The notes under the pieces: model-generated
Databases searched by the model: none
The model's input: the letters and a program-made list of their open reading frames with translations, nothing else
Told to the model about the DNA's origin: nothing
Source: Parerythrobacter lacustris
GTDB taxonomy: Bacteria; Pseudomonadota; Alphaproteobacteria; Sphingomonadales; Sphingomonadaceae
Direction of reading: 5' to 3'
NCBI RefSeq assembly: GCF_024626475.1
Contig: NZ_JANKHH010000004.1
Location: 248,001-312,000, forward strand
Length of the DNA stretch: 64,000 bases
Part shown: positions 1-8,618 of the stretch, piece after piece
Position numbering within the stretch: the stretch's first letter is position 1
How the letters are laid out: each line of letters starts with the position of its first letter
Made by a program: the position numbers and the translations under genes

Positions 1-770
1 CCACCGGCCAGCCCTATCGCGGGATCAATGTTCTCCTCTTGTGGATGGAGGCGCAGACATCGGGCTTTGCCAGCCCGTCATGGATGACATACCGGCAGGC
101 GCAGGTTTTGGGCGGTCAGGTGCGCAAGGGCGAAACCGGCGCGGCGATTGTCTATTATGGCGACAGCCAGAAGACTGTGCACGACGAGGCAAGCGGCGAG
201 GACAAGGCGCAGTCGTTCCGTTTCCTGAAGACCTACACAGTTTTTAATGTGGCGCAGATCGACGGCTTGCCCGAGCGGTTTCAGATTGTGCCGGAGCCAG
301 CGCCCGAGGCCGAACGGATCGAGGCCGCCGAGGCGTTCTTCGCCCGGCTTCCCGCCACCGTGCACCATGGCGGCGACAAGGCCTATTACATGCCGTCAGC
401 CGATCGCATCCAGCTTCCGCCGTTCGCAGCCTTCCACGAGCCCGAGGGGTATTACGCCACGCGAGGCCATGAAACCGTGCACTGGACCAGCCACAAGAGC
501 CGCCTTGACCGCAGCTTTGGCCGCGAGAGGTGGGGCGATGAAGGCTATGCCCGCGAGGAACTGGTGGCCGAACTTGGCGCAGCCTTCCTTGCCGCCGATC
601 TTGGCATTGCCCTTGAACCGCGCCCGGATCATGCCAGCTACATCGCAAGCTGGATCAGGGTTTTGCAGAACGATACGCGCGCCATCGTTCAGGCCGCAGC
701 CCATGCCGAGCGCGCGGTTGCCTATCTCCACCAACTGGCCAAGCCCGAAGAGGTGAAGGCGGCGGCATAG
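1..770 (+). CDS. ArdC-family antirestriction protein (5' part lies outside the window)
   Basis: The reading frame is open from base 3, and the residues before the first possible start (TTG at 39) read TGQPYRGINVLLLW, a conserved part of ArdC N-terminal domains, so the true start is upstream of the window. The rest matches the single-strand-DNA-binding N-terminal region followed by a zincin-like metallopeptidase domain: the HETVH zinc motif is at bases 472-486, and a later helix with EELVAELGAAF probably supplies the third ligand. ArdC proteins are carried by plasmids and integrative elements and protect incoming DNA from restriction; some act as proteases. It marks this edge as mobile or formerly mobile DNA. 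A strong terminator follows directly. Family assignment is confident; activity is inferred. Confidence 0.88.
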   Translation, partial: TGQPYRGINVLLLWMEAQTSGFASPSWMTYRQAQVLGGQVRKGETGAAIVYYGDSQKTVHDEASGEDKAQSFRFLKTYTVFNVAQIDGLPERFQIVPEPAPEAERIEAAEAFFARLPATVHHGGDKAYYMPSADRIQLPPFAAFHEPEGYYATRGHETVHWTSHKSRLDRSFGRERWGDEGYAREELVAELGAAFLAADLGIALEPRPDHASYIASWIRVLQNDTRAIVQAAAHAERAVAYLHQLAKPEEVKAAA

Positions 771-784
771 CCGCCGGTGATAGA

Positions 785-815
785 GGCCGCCCCAAACGGG
801 GCGGCCACTTCTTTT
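785..815 (+). terminator. Rho-independent terminator after ardC-like gene
   Basis: Perfect 9-bp stem GGCCGCCCC / GGGGCGGCC (785-793 and 798-806) with an AAAC loop, followed by a T-rich tail ACTTCTTTT. It starts 15 bases after the ArdC stop codon and separates that transcript from the AT-rich gene downstream. Confidence 0.8.
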
Positions 816-939
816 GCCCGCCCTGCCCACCCCGGATTTTGGCCGCTCCCTGCGGTCGCGGCTATGAAGCCAAAAATTCGCTTTGTTATACTTCCAAGCT
901 AATCTATTCTGCGGAGATAAGATCGAAATGGGGTGCGCT

Positions 940-2202
940 ATGAAGGCAATTGCTTACTTAACGATGGTCTTATTGCCAACGGCGTCGTTAGCTCAAGACA
1001 TCGATGTAAAAGATGATCTCGAAGCCAAATTGCGCAACAAGCCATCGCTTACTTACGGTAAATTCGAGACGGTGGTACGGCAAAAGTGCCATTGGGTGAA
1101 CCTCCCTAGTCAACATGAATTTGGCTCTAATATGACCGAATTCTGCGAACCATATTCAACGACAGTTGATAATTCTTACCAAGCTCCCGCAAAGGTCGTT
1201 TCAACAGAAATATTAGAAATTCGCGATTTCAAATTTCACACAGAACGAATGACAGCACTACCCGCTGACATTATAATAAAAAAGAGGAATATATTTCAAT
1301 GTACTGAAGGTGATTATAGTACAACAATTTCAGAACAACTGCAGTCCAGTGAAGGTTGGCAATTCATAAAGTCGCGTTCGGTCACGACTACAAACTCTAT
1401 CGATGTTTCCGCAACTGCTTCTTACATGCCATCTGGCATCGGCGCTTCAGCAGCTGTCAACGTTAGGCACCAAACAGCGTTAACGGTAGGCCGGCAGCAG
1501 ATGGACTCCATGTCTAGGACCATTACCCGCAGCGTCAGCGATACCTATAGCTTCACCGGCCCCAAAGCAGTTACGGTGGATGTTTTTGCTTATCGCACAA
1601 CTGTCGAAATTCCTTATTCAGGGGTCGTTTACGTCGACGCCGTTCTTGAACCCAACAATTCCGGCATAGTCCGTGCTAGTCAGTTGCTGACTCTTGAAGA
1701 GCGTACCTTTCCAATCGAAGGCGTATTGCGTGCAAATGACGTGTCAAACGCCGACTTTAGGGCATTCGAACGGAGGGGTGGCTGTATCAATCCAGAAATC
1801 GCTGGGTTCGTGGTCGATAGTTTGGATGATCAATATGAAACGGCTGCAAGCCTTAGGCCTGATTTTCGCTCGTTCGGAAGCAACCGCTCTGCTTTACTTC
1901 AGGCAGATGACAACGATAAGCTCTTCGCCGGTTCTTCGATCGACGAAAGTGTAAATGCAGGTGCGGCGCCGTTAGCTAGCGATCAGGTCATCGGACCGGC
2001 CGATGGAATTAGCTACCGCGTGGTCTTTACCCGTCAGGAAATCCGCTCCGATCCGACATGCGGATATACCGATTTGGGGCTGCCAAAGACTAGGCAATAC
2101 TCGATCGAGCAGCGTGAGTACCAGCAAGCTCAGAACGGCCGGATTGTCCGCACCTGGATGGAGTCGTTAACAACAATGGGTCAATGCTTGCCTGGTGTAT
2201 AG
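940..2202 (+). CDS. Secreted protein, possible aerolysin/ETX-MTX2-like beta-pore-forming protein
   Basis: I do not recognise this gene with certainty. The 420-residue product starts with a clear signal peptide (about residues 1-19, cleavage after SLAQ). Residues about 125-205 are a serine/threonine-rich stretch of alternating polar and apolar residues around a glycine/alanine hairpin-like segment, then a beta-rich part with TVEIPYSGVVYVDA (221-234). This order resembles the ETX/MTX2 and aerolysin pattern, where an amphipathic hairpin inserts into membranes. Six or more cysteines (50, 69, 121 and others) fit an exported, disulfide-bonded protein. Base composition is far more AT-rich than the neighbours (one line near 1261 is about 30% GC), a sign of recent transfer. 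An upstream in-frame ATG at 928 has a better-placed GGAG (913-916) and is an alternative start; the signal peptide is kept either way. The toxin-like reading is tentative. Confidence 0.55.
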   Translation: MKAIAYLTMVLLPTASLAQDIDVKDDLEAKLRNKPSLTYGKFETVVRQKCHWVNLPSQHEFGSNMTEFCEPYSTTVDNSYQAPAKVVSTEILEIRDFKFHTERMTALPADIIIKKRNIFQCTEGDYSTTISEQLQSSEGWQFIKSRSVTTTNSIDVSATASYMPSGIGASAAVNVRHQTALTVGRQQMDSMSRTITRSVSDTYSFTGPKAVTVDVFAYRTTVEIPYSGVVYVDAVLEPNNSGIVRASQLLTLEERTFPIEGVLRANDVSNADFRAFERRGGCINPEIAGFVVDSLDDQYETAASLRPDFRSFGSNRSALLQADDNDKLFAGSSIDESVNAGAAPLASDQVIGPADGISYRVVFTRQEIRSDPTCGYTDLGLPKTRQYSIEQREYQQAQNGRIVRTWMESLTTMGQCLPGV

Positions 2203-2633
2203 CTAGAGATAGCGAGGGTGCACGCTGCAGATTGACAGCTTTTAAAACTTGCATTGGTCCCTCAGAAGATTGCAATCAGCGCTCAATCCGCGTGATAAAG
2301 TTCGAACGGTACATTTCCATCTCAGAGGCGTCTTCCGCGCGGTTAGTATTTAGATTGAGCTCACCTCAGGGAGATATCTGACTTGAAGCAAGGTGGGTCG
2401 ACATGTGCCACTTATCCTTGCCTCTGCCCTTGAAATGTCCTCTCCAACATGTGGCAAAGCGAGCTGGATTTAACCGGTCGAGGAACACATCTAACGGCTA
2501 CAGTTTGAATTGCGCTCCGCGGAATGTGGGAGCAGATGTGGGAGCAAATTTCAGAATGCAGCTCTAGAAACTCGGAAAACCTGTATTTTTTGACAATGTT
2601 CTGCGGACACCCTGTCCGCCAACAAGGCTCGCC
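2203..2633. other. AT-rich intergenic stretch without a supported gene; possible island edge
   Basis: About 430 bases with no open frame that looks coding. Composition changes from AT-rich to the normal high GC near its right end. It holds a perfect tandem 12-mer (ATGTGGGAGCAG then ATGTGGGAGCAA, 2524-2547) and a T6 run near 2585. No tRNA gene or integrase was found beside it. It may be the right boundary of the ArdC/secreted-protein island, but only half of any attachment-site pair would be visible here. Confidence 0.5.
2524..2547. repeat. Tandem direct repeat, two 12-base units
   Basis: Two adjacent copies of ATGTGGGAGCA plus one variable base (G, then A). It sits at the transition from AT-rich island DNA to normal chromosomal composition, so it is a candidate recombination or attachment scar. 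No function can be shown from one copy. Confidence 0.6.
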
Positions 2634-3359
2634 TCAAACGATGCGATATTGCCTGAGCGCTTCGTAGTCGGCACGGCATTGGTCGGCGACACCGGCGTAT
2701 TCGCCATCCAGCGCGGGCAGCGCACCGGGAGGGTCGCCGAAGCCGGTCGACCGGTTGACCTTGTCGTACCAGTGCGCGCCCCAGATACCGTCGTCCTTGT
2801 GTGGTCCCTTTTTCCACGCAAGCATCGCTGGGTCCCATTCGATCCCGAGCGCGAGACACAACTCGAACAGAACGCCCGAGGGATCGGCAAGAATATCGTC
2901 CGAATCGACCACAGGCGGGATCTTACCGCTGCGCTCTGCCTCGACCTCGAAATACCGCCGCATCTGCGCGAAACCGAGCATCTCCGCACGCCGCAGTTCG
3001 TTCTTATTGCGGTAGCTGGCAACGACGCGTTCGGGCGCGCGGATCAGGAAGGCATGGCGGTGGTCGGGCATGTCGGCGATCGATACCGGGCCGGTCATGT
3101 GATGCGGCATATGCTTCTGGTACCACAGCGGCATGCCGCCCGGCGCATCGCCAGACTGGGCCGCGAGCACCGAGTGCCAGTCGCAATCCATATCCGCGAT
3201 GATTTCCGCCGCCATCGGATGCGGCTCGCCCGTGTCCTTCAGGAATGCGCCATAAAAGGGTTCGTCCGACACCACGCAATCCGCCCGGCTGCCGAAGCTG
3301 CGCATCATCGCGGTCGAGATATTGCGCGGCCCGCTCCACATGGCGATGCGTATGGTCAT
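2634..3359 (-). CDS. Sulfotransferase-like P-loop protein
   Basis: A 241-residue protein. Its N-terminus MWSGPRNISTAMMRSFG resembles the 5'-phosphosulfate-binding loop of the sulfotransferase family, and a later FLIRAPERVVASY segment resembles the 3'-phosphate-binding region. Known members transfer sulfate from PAPS, but many bacterial proteins of this short type have no known substrate. The start ATG overlaps the stop of the upstream aminotransferase by 4 bases (ATGA, 3356-3359), so the two are probably translated together and may act on one pathway, perhaps modification or turnover of an amino compound. That shared role is inference. It is the last gene of the minus-strand cluster and borders the AT-rich stretch. 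Confidence 0.7.
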   Translation of the reverse strand: MTIRIAMWSGPRNISTAMMRSFGSRADCVVSDEPFYGAFLKDTGEPHPMAAEIIADMDCDWHSVLAAQSGDAPGGMPLWYQKHMPHHMTGPVSIADMPDHRHAFLIRAPERVVASYRNKNELRRAEMLGFAQMRRYFEVEAERSGKIPPVVDSDDILADPSGVLFELCLALGIEWDPAMLAWKKGPHKDDGIWGAHWYDKVNRSTGFGDPPGALPALDGEYAGVADQCRADYEALRQYRIV

Positions 3360-4270
3360 GCGACGTCGCGATCCATCAGCGCCTTGTAGAGACCCTGCAG
3401 CCGCTCGACCATCGGCCCCCTGCCCTCCGTCAGCTGCCGGCCGTCGACCTCGGTTACCGGCACCACCCCGGCAAAAGTTCCGGTGACGAAGGCCTCGTCC
3501 GCACCATAGACATCGGTCAGCGAGAAGTTCTTCTCGAACACCGGGATACCTTCCTCGCGGCACACGCGGATGACGTTCGCCCGGGTGATCCCGCCGAGGC
3601 AATAATCGCCGCTGCTGGTCCATACTTCGCCCTTGCGGACGATGAAGAAATGGGTCGAGTTGCAGGTCGCGACGAAGCCGTGCGGGTCGAGCATCAGCGC
3701 CTCATCCGCCCCAGCCTGGGTCGCCTGGATGCATGCGGTGATACAGTTGAGCTTGGAATGCGAATTGAGCTTCTGGTCCTGCACCGCCGGATCGCCGCGC
3801 CGGACATGGACGGTGAACAGGCGGATACCCCGTTCGATCGTAGCAGGTAACGGAGTCTTGTACTCCGGAATGATGACGATGGTCGCCGGAGAAATCACCA
3901 CACGCGGGTCTTGGTACGGAGTCGAGCGGATGCCGCGCGTAACCATCAGCCGGATGTGGACCCCGTGCTGGTCGCGCATGCCGTTGCCATTGATGGTCTC
4001 GTATAGCCGCCCGGTCAGCTCGTTGCGTGTCAGACCGATGTCCATCGCGATGGCCTTGGCGCCTTCGTAGAGCCGGTCGAGATGGGCATCGAGGAACGCG
4101 ATCTTGCCCCGGTGGACCCGCAGGCCCTCCCATACCCCATCGCCCAGCATGAAGCCGCTGTCGAACACCGACACGGTCGCCTCGGCGCGCGGGACCAGCG
4201 CGCCGTTGACGTTGATCAGGATCGTCTCGTTGCGCGGATCGGCTGTGAATTCATGTGTGCCCTTGGCCAT
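3356..4270 (-). CDS. Class IV aminotransferase (branched-chain / D-amino-acid aminotransferase type)
   Basis: A 304-residue PLP fold-type IV enzyme. The Schiff-base lysine is most likely K167 in VQDQKLNSHSK; the GDGVWEGLRVHRGK stretch (43-56) and the C-terminal GITRANVI and GTFAGVVPV segments are typical of the BCAT/DAAT family. Members move amino groups between amino acids and 2-oxo acids in the cytoplasm, or act as aminodeoxychorismate lyase. Sequence alone does not settle the substrate; the SHSKLN pattern is closer to DAAT/BCAT-like proteins than to classical IlvE. The start lies 2 bases after the end of the broken antiporter frame, and the stop overlaps the sulfotransferase-like gene by 4 bases. 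Confidence 0.85.
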   Translation of the reverse strand: MAKGTHEFTADPRNETILINVNGALVPRAEATVSVFDSGFMLGDGVWEGLRVHRGKIAFLDAHLDRLYEGAKAIAMDIGLTRNELTGRLYETINGNGMRDQHGVHIRLMVTRGIRSTPYQDPRVVISPATIVIIPEYKTPLPATIERGIRLFTVHVRRGDPAVQDQKLNSHSKLNCITACIQATQAGADEALMLDPHGFVATCNSTHFFIVRKGEVWTSSGDYCLGGITRANVIRVCREEGIPVFEKNFSLTDVYGADEAFVTGTFAGVVPVTEVDGRQLTEGRGPMVERLQGLYKALMDRDVA

Positions 4271-4272
4271 CG

Positions 4273-6132
4273 TCAGCGTCCTCTCGCCACAATCTCGTCC
4301 ATTGCCTCGCGCAGTTTCGGATCCCACTCGGCCTTGAGTTCCCTGATCTTGGCGAGCAATTCCTCGTTCTCGTGCGCCGGGATATCGAGGCGATAGACGT
4401 CGGCGATGGCGCGCATCGAGCTGCGATCCATCGTTTCCCAAGCATCGGTCATCGCGACTGCCGCCTGCCGATCCGCACCGAGCGCTTCGTAGGCCGAGCG
4501 GCCCATGCGGAGCGCGCTGTCGTAGGTTTCGCGGATAACGTCGCGGCAGCCCATCGCCCACAGGTGATAGACATGATCGCGGTCCTTGGCGCGGGCGATC
4601 ACGTGGAGATCGGGGAAGTTCGCGACGGCGTAGCGCACCAGTTAGTCGATCTGCTCCCGCTCGTCGAGCGCGACGATCAGCAGCTTGGCGCGTGCGATGC
4701 CGGCGCTGGCCAGCAGGTCGGGCCGCGTCGCATCGCCGAAATAGCTCTTGGCCCCGAACTTCTTCAAGTTCTCGATATGCTGGCTGTTGTAGTCGATCAC
4801 CGTGGCGTGATGGCCCGCGGCGTCGAGCATCCGGTCGACGATCCCGCCGACCCGCCCCCGCCCCGCGATGATGATCGGATTCTCCTCCTCGATCACATCG
4901 GGTTCGCGATCCTGCTCTCCTCTGCAATAGGCGCGGGCGATGACCTTGTCGTAGAGGATGAACAGCAGCGGGGTGACGAGCATGGTCAACGCTACGATCA
5001 TCAGCAGCAGGTCGGCCAGCGACTGGTCGAACACCGCATTGGCCACCGCGAAGGCGATCAGGACGAAGGCGAACTCGCCCGCCTGCGGCAGGCTGAGGCT
5101 GAACAGCCACAAGGCTTCGCGGCGCAGGCCATAGAGCCGGCCGACGAGGAACAGCACTGCGAATTTGGCGAAGATCGTCACCGCTGCCCAGAACAGGACT
5201 TCGCCCAAGCGCGACTGGGCGAGGTCGAAATAGATCCCCGCCCCCACGGTGATGAAGAACAGGCCGAGCAGCAGCCCCTTGAACGGATCGATGTCGCTTT
5301 CGAGCTCGTGCCGGTATTCGCTGGTCGCGAGGACAACGCCGGCGACGAATGCGCCAAGCGCGGGCGACAGTCCGACCAGCGACATGAGCAGGGCGATCCC
5401 GATCACCACCACCAGCGCGGCGGCGGTGAACAGTTCGCGCAAATGGGCTGCGGCTATGTAGCGGAACAGCGGGCGGATGGCATAGACGCCGATGCCGATC
5501 ACCGCCCCGACTGCCGCGATGCGAACCAGCGCCGCCGCCCAGCCGGACAGCTGCTGGGTCAGGTCGATCCCGCCATGTGCGCTATCGCCACCATGACCCC
5601 CTGCGGCCCCGGCGAGTTCGGGCAGAGCCAACAGCGGGATGAGCGCGAGAATCGGGATAACCGCGATATCCTGCACCAGCAGCACGGAGAAACTCGCTTC
5701 GCCGCCTTCGCTCCGCAGCAGGTTCTTCTCATTCAGAGTCTGCACGATGATCGCGGTCGAGGACAGCGCGAGCACCATGCCGATCGCCAGCGCGGTTTGC
5801 CACGCATTGCCGCCCATCAGCGCAATGCCGGTGATCGCCAGCGTCGTCAGCAGCACCTGCCCCCCGCCGAGGCCGAGCAGCTTGCCGCGCATGTCCCATA
5901 GCCGCTTCGGCTCGAGCTCCAGCCCAACGATGAACAGCATCATCACCACGCCGAACTCGGCAAAGACCTGCAGCGCCTCGACATCGACCCGCAGCGCGCC
6001 GAACAGCGGGCTGATCGCCATGCCGGCGAGCAGATAGCCGAGCACCGAACCGAGCCCGAAGCGGCTCGCAAGCGGCACCGCGACGACGCCTGCGACGAGG
6101 ATCAGGAAGGCGAGTGTCAGGAAACCGGTCAA
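4273..6132 (-). pseudogene. Kef-type monovalent cation:proton antiporter (CPA2) interrupted by an in-frame TAA
   Basis: The first 496 codons encode a normal CPA2 membrane domain (about 12-13 segments, residues 1-400, with the SPALGAFVAGV segment of the exchanger core) and the start of a TrkA-N/KTN nucleotide-binding domain (GRGRVG at 425-430). At 4642-4644 the frame meets TAA. The same frame then continues with LVRYAVANFPDLHVIARAKD, the expected rest of the KTN domain, to TGA at 4273. The full frame is therefore a classic KefB/KefC-like protein of about 618 residues with one nonsense codon, and no frameshift is needed. A truncated product would lack the second half of its regulatory domain; restart at GTG 4636-4638 is possible. 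Such proteins export K+ in exchange for H+ under electrophile stress. The start is TTG at 6132 with a GGGAG ribosome site. The stop could be real, a readthrough site, or a sequencing error. Confidence 0.85.
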
Positions 6133-6160
6133 CTCGCCCTCCCCCAGTCAGCGACGCGTA

Positions 6161-7576
6161 TCAGATATGCAGCGCGCGCCCGTATGCGGCAAGCACGCTC
6201 TCGTGCATCGATTCGCTGATCGTCGGATGCGGGAACACCGTCTGCATCAGTTCCGCCTCGGTCGTCTCCAGCGTCTTGCCGACCACGAAACCCTGGATCA
6301 TCTCGGTCACTTCCGCGCCGACCATATGCGCGCCGAGCAGTTCGCCGGTCTTCGCATCGAACACCGTCTTCACGAAGCCGTCCGCCTCGCCCAGCGCGAT
6401 GGCCTTGCCGTTGCCGATGAAGGGGAAGGTGCCCGCCTTCACCTCGTGGCCCGCTTCCTTCGCCTTGGCTTCGGTCAGGCCGACGCTGGCGATCTGCGGG
6501 TGGCAATAGGTGCAGCCTGGGATGTTGCCCCGGTCGAGCGGGTGCGGGTGGACATCCTTGTTGCCGAGCTCCTTGGCAATCGCTTCAGCGGTGGTGACGC
6601 CCTCGTGGCTCGCCTTGTGCGCCAGCCACGGGCCGGGGGTGCAGTCGCCGATCGCCCACAGTCCCTTCGATTTGGTGCGGCCGTAGGGATCGATCTGAAT
6701 GAAGCCGCGGTCCATTTCGGCCAGCTTTTCGATGCCGATGTTCTCGGTGTTAGGCACGATGCCGATGGCGGTGATGCAGTGGGTAAACTCGGACTCGGAA
6801 ACCTTGCCGTCCTTGGCTTTGATCTTGGCCTTCACACCGTTGCCCGAGACCTTGATGTCCTCCACCCCCGCGCCGATCATGATCGTCATGCCCTGTTTGG
6901 TGAGCGACTTTTCGAGGAAGGCGGAGACGTCGGCATCCTCCACCGGCACGATCCGGTCGAGCATTTCGACCACCGTCACCTCGCAGCCCATATCGTTGTA
7001 GAAGCTGGCGAACTCGATCCCGATCGCGCCGCTGCCGATCACCAGCAGCTTCTTCGGCATCTCGGGCGGGGTCATCGCGTGGCGATAGGTCCACACCCGC
7101 TTGCCGTCAGCCTTGGCGAACGGCAGGTCGCGCGCACGGGCACCGGTGGCGACGATCACGTGTTTGGCGGTTAGCTTTTCTTCGCCCTTCTCGCCCTTCA
7201 CGGTCAGGCTGGTCGGGCCGGTCAGAGTGCCCTCGCCCATATGGACCGCGATCTTGTTCTTCTTCATCAGGTGGGTGACGCCTTGGTTGAGCTGCTTCGC
7301 CACTCCGCGGCTGCGCTTCACCACTGCTTCGAGATCGGCCTCGATGGTCCCGGCGATCTTGAGGCCATAATCCTTGGCGTGCTGCGCATAGTGCAGAATT
7401 TCCGCGCTCCGCAGCAGCGCCTTGGTCGGGATGCAGCCCCAGTTGAGGCAGATGCCGCCAAGCAGCTCGCGCTCGACAATCGCAGTCTTGAGCCCCAGCT
7501 GCGCGCAGCGAATCGCCGCGACATAGCCGCCGGGTCCGGAGCCGAGAACGATGACGTCGTATTGGGTATCAGCCAT
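6161..7576 (-). CDS. lpdA: Dihydrolipoyl dehydrogenase (E3)
   Basis: A 471-residue flavoprotein that reoxidises dihydrolipoamide with NAD+ in the pyruvate and 2-oxoglutarate dehydrogenase complexes. Visible features: FAD-binding GSGPGG (12-17), the redox disulfide C43-x4-C48 in GGICLNWGC, the NAD-binding GSGAIG, the second FAD contact AIGDC, and the C-terminal HPTISE with the catalytic His-Glu pair. Length is normal. It lies about 1 kb downstream of pdhC on the same strand, so this copy probably serves the pyruvate dehydrogenase complex. The 243-base gap upstream, before the thioesterase, could hold its own promoter, but no clear element was seen. Confidence 0.97.
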   Translation of the reverse strand: MADTQYDVIVLGSGPGGYVAAIRCAQLGLKTAIVERELLGGICLNWGCIPTKALLRSAEILHYAQHAKDYGLKIAGTIEADLEAVVKRSRGVAKQLNQGVTHLMKKNKIAVHMGEGTLTGPTSLTVKGEKGEEKLTAKHVIVATGARARDLPFAKADGKRVWTYRHAMTPPEMPKKLLVIGSGAIGIEFASFYNDMGCEVTVVEMLDRIVPVEDADVSAFLEKSLTKQGMTIMIGAGVEDIKVSGNGVKAKIKAKDGKVSESEFTHCITAIGIVPNTENIGIEKLAEMDRGFIQIDPYGRTKSKGLWAIGDCTPGPWLAHKASHEGVTTAEAIAKELGNKDVHPHPLDRGNIPGCTYCHPQIASVGLTEAKAKEAGHEVKAGTFPFIGNGKAIALGEADGFVKTVFDAKTGELLGAHMVGAEVTEMIQGFVVGKTLETTEAELMQTVFPHPTISESMHESVLAAYGRALHI

Positions 7577-7819
7577 GGTTTGCCTGTCTGTCAGGATGGG
7601 ATTTGGGTTCTAAACTGCACACCGAAGGTGCCACTTTCCGAAACTCGGATTGTGTACATTTGCCCTCGGCAGGGGGGCTCGGATCGGGGACAAATCTGTC
7701 ACCTTCCGGGCGCGCGGTGCGAAGATGAGCGGACGCGCGAGATTTTGCGGCGGCAGGATCGGAGAACTGGTGGTTCATCCCGCGTACCATGCCACAAGCG
7801 GATATCTGTAGGACAGCGC

Positions 7820-8206
7820 TCATCGCGTGCGCAGCCCTTCGGACTTCACCGCGCGCGGGCGGCCCTCGTCGTCGAGCAGGACGAACTTGAAGGTGCCCGA
7901 CGCGACCTTGCGGGTCGCCTCGCCATGCCGTTCGCGCGCGATGCCTTCGGCGAGGATGGTGACCGAGGTCTGCCCGGTCCCGGCGATGCTGCAATAGACC
8001 GACAGCTCGTCCCCCACCGCCATCGCGCCGGGAAAGGCGAAATCGGTCGCCGAGACGACCACCGCCTTGCCCTCCCCCTCGCGGCTCGCCAGCGCCCCCG
8101 CGCCGAGCGCCATCTGGCTCATCAGCCACCCGCCGAACACCCCGCCGTAAGGGTTGAGGTCGGTCGGCATCGCGGTGACGCGGATTTGGGGGGTGCGGTC
8201 AGGCAA
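7820..8206 (-). CDS. Hotdog-fold acyl-CoA thioesterase (YciA-like)
   Basis: A 128-residue single hotdog domain with the YciA-type opening TPQIRVTAMPTDLNPYGGVFGGW and a following helix GGWLMSQMALGAG. Members hydrolyse acyl-CoA thioesters in the cytoplasm to free CoA. A TTG start at 8206 is chosen because an AGAGGA ribosome site sits about 7 bases upstream and the start region overlaps the stop of the upstream membrane gene (TTGCCTGA). A longer frame to 8251 exists but would overlap that gene by more than 50 bases. Lying between pdhC and lpdA, it may help adjust the acetyl-CoA/CoA balance; that is inference. Confidence 0.8.
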   Translation of the reverse strand: MPDRTPQIRVTAMPTDLNPYGGVFGGWLMSQMALGAGALASREGEGKAVVVSATDFAFPGAMAVGDELSVYCSIAGTGQTSVTILAEGIARERHGEATRKVASGTFKFVLLDDEGRPRAVKSEGLRTR

Positions 8207-8618
8207 AGCCGTTCCTCTTGGCGTAGATCGAGCATGTAAGAAGGATTGCAACGGCCGTAATCATTGCGTGGAGGACAATCGCACCATCAATAAAGACTAC
8301 GATACCCGAAACGGGGATTGCGACCGCAGTTGCCGCGAGTGGCAGATCGACATTCGACGCGGAATTGTTCTCCGTTGACCATCTAAGCAGAGGCTCAAAG
8401 CAAAACCTTAGCAACAAGACGAAGCCTACTCCAAACATTGCCAAGGTCGACGGTAACGCCAAGAGGCCGAAAACGAGCGAAGCAGTCCAATCCGGATCAT
8501 TTTTGTTCGGGTCAACCAAGATCAGCCCGAAGACTAGTGAAATGGAACCAATCAAAGCGGATCGAAACAGCCAAATCCGTCCAGTGCTTCCCGGCTTGAT
8601 CAGACCGTGCCGTGTCAA
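8199..8618 (-). CDS. Small integral membrane protein of unknown function
   Basis: A 139-residue protein, not recognised. Hydrophobic segments at about 17-37, 48-72, 90-112 and 113-132 suggest four membrane helices. The TTG start overlaps the pdhC stop (TTGA), and the 3' end overlaps the thioesterase start by 8 bases, so it is likely translated within the pdhC transcript. Its base composition is visibly lower in GC than both neighbours, which hints that it was inserted into an older pdhC-thioesterase-lpd arrangement. No catalytic motif was seen. Confidence 0.6.
   Translation of the reverse strand: MTRHGLIKPGSTGRIWLFRSALIGSISLVFGLILVDPNKNDPDWTASLVFGLLALPSTLAMFGVGFVLLLRFCFEPLLRWSTENNSASNVDLPLAATAVAIPVSGIVVFIDGAIVLHAMITAVAILLTCSIYAKRNGFA

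Noticed and set aside
2500-2640. tRNA gene as integration site
   Set aside because: No cloverleaf-like sequence or conserved T-arm was found at the composition change.
4255-5901. Long open frame opposite the Kef antiporter gene
   Set aside because: Low-complexity Glu/Gln/Arg composition typical of antisense frames in high-GC DNA; the minus strand encodes a clear protein family.
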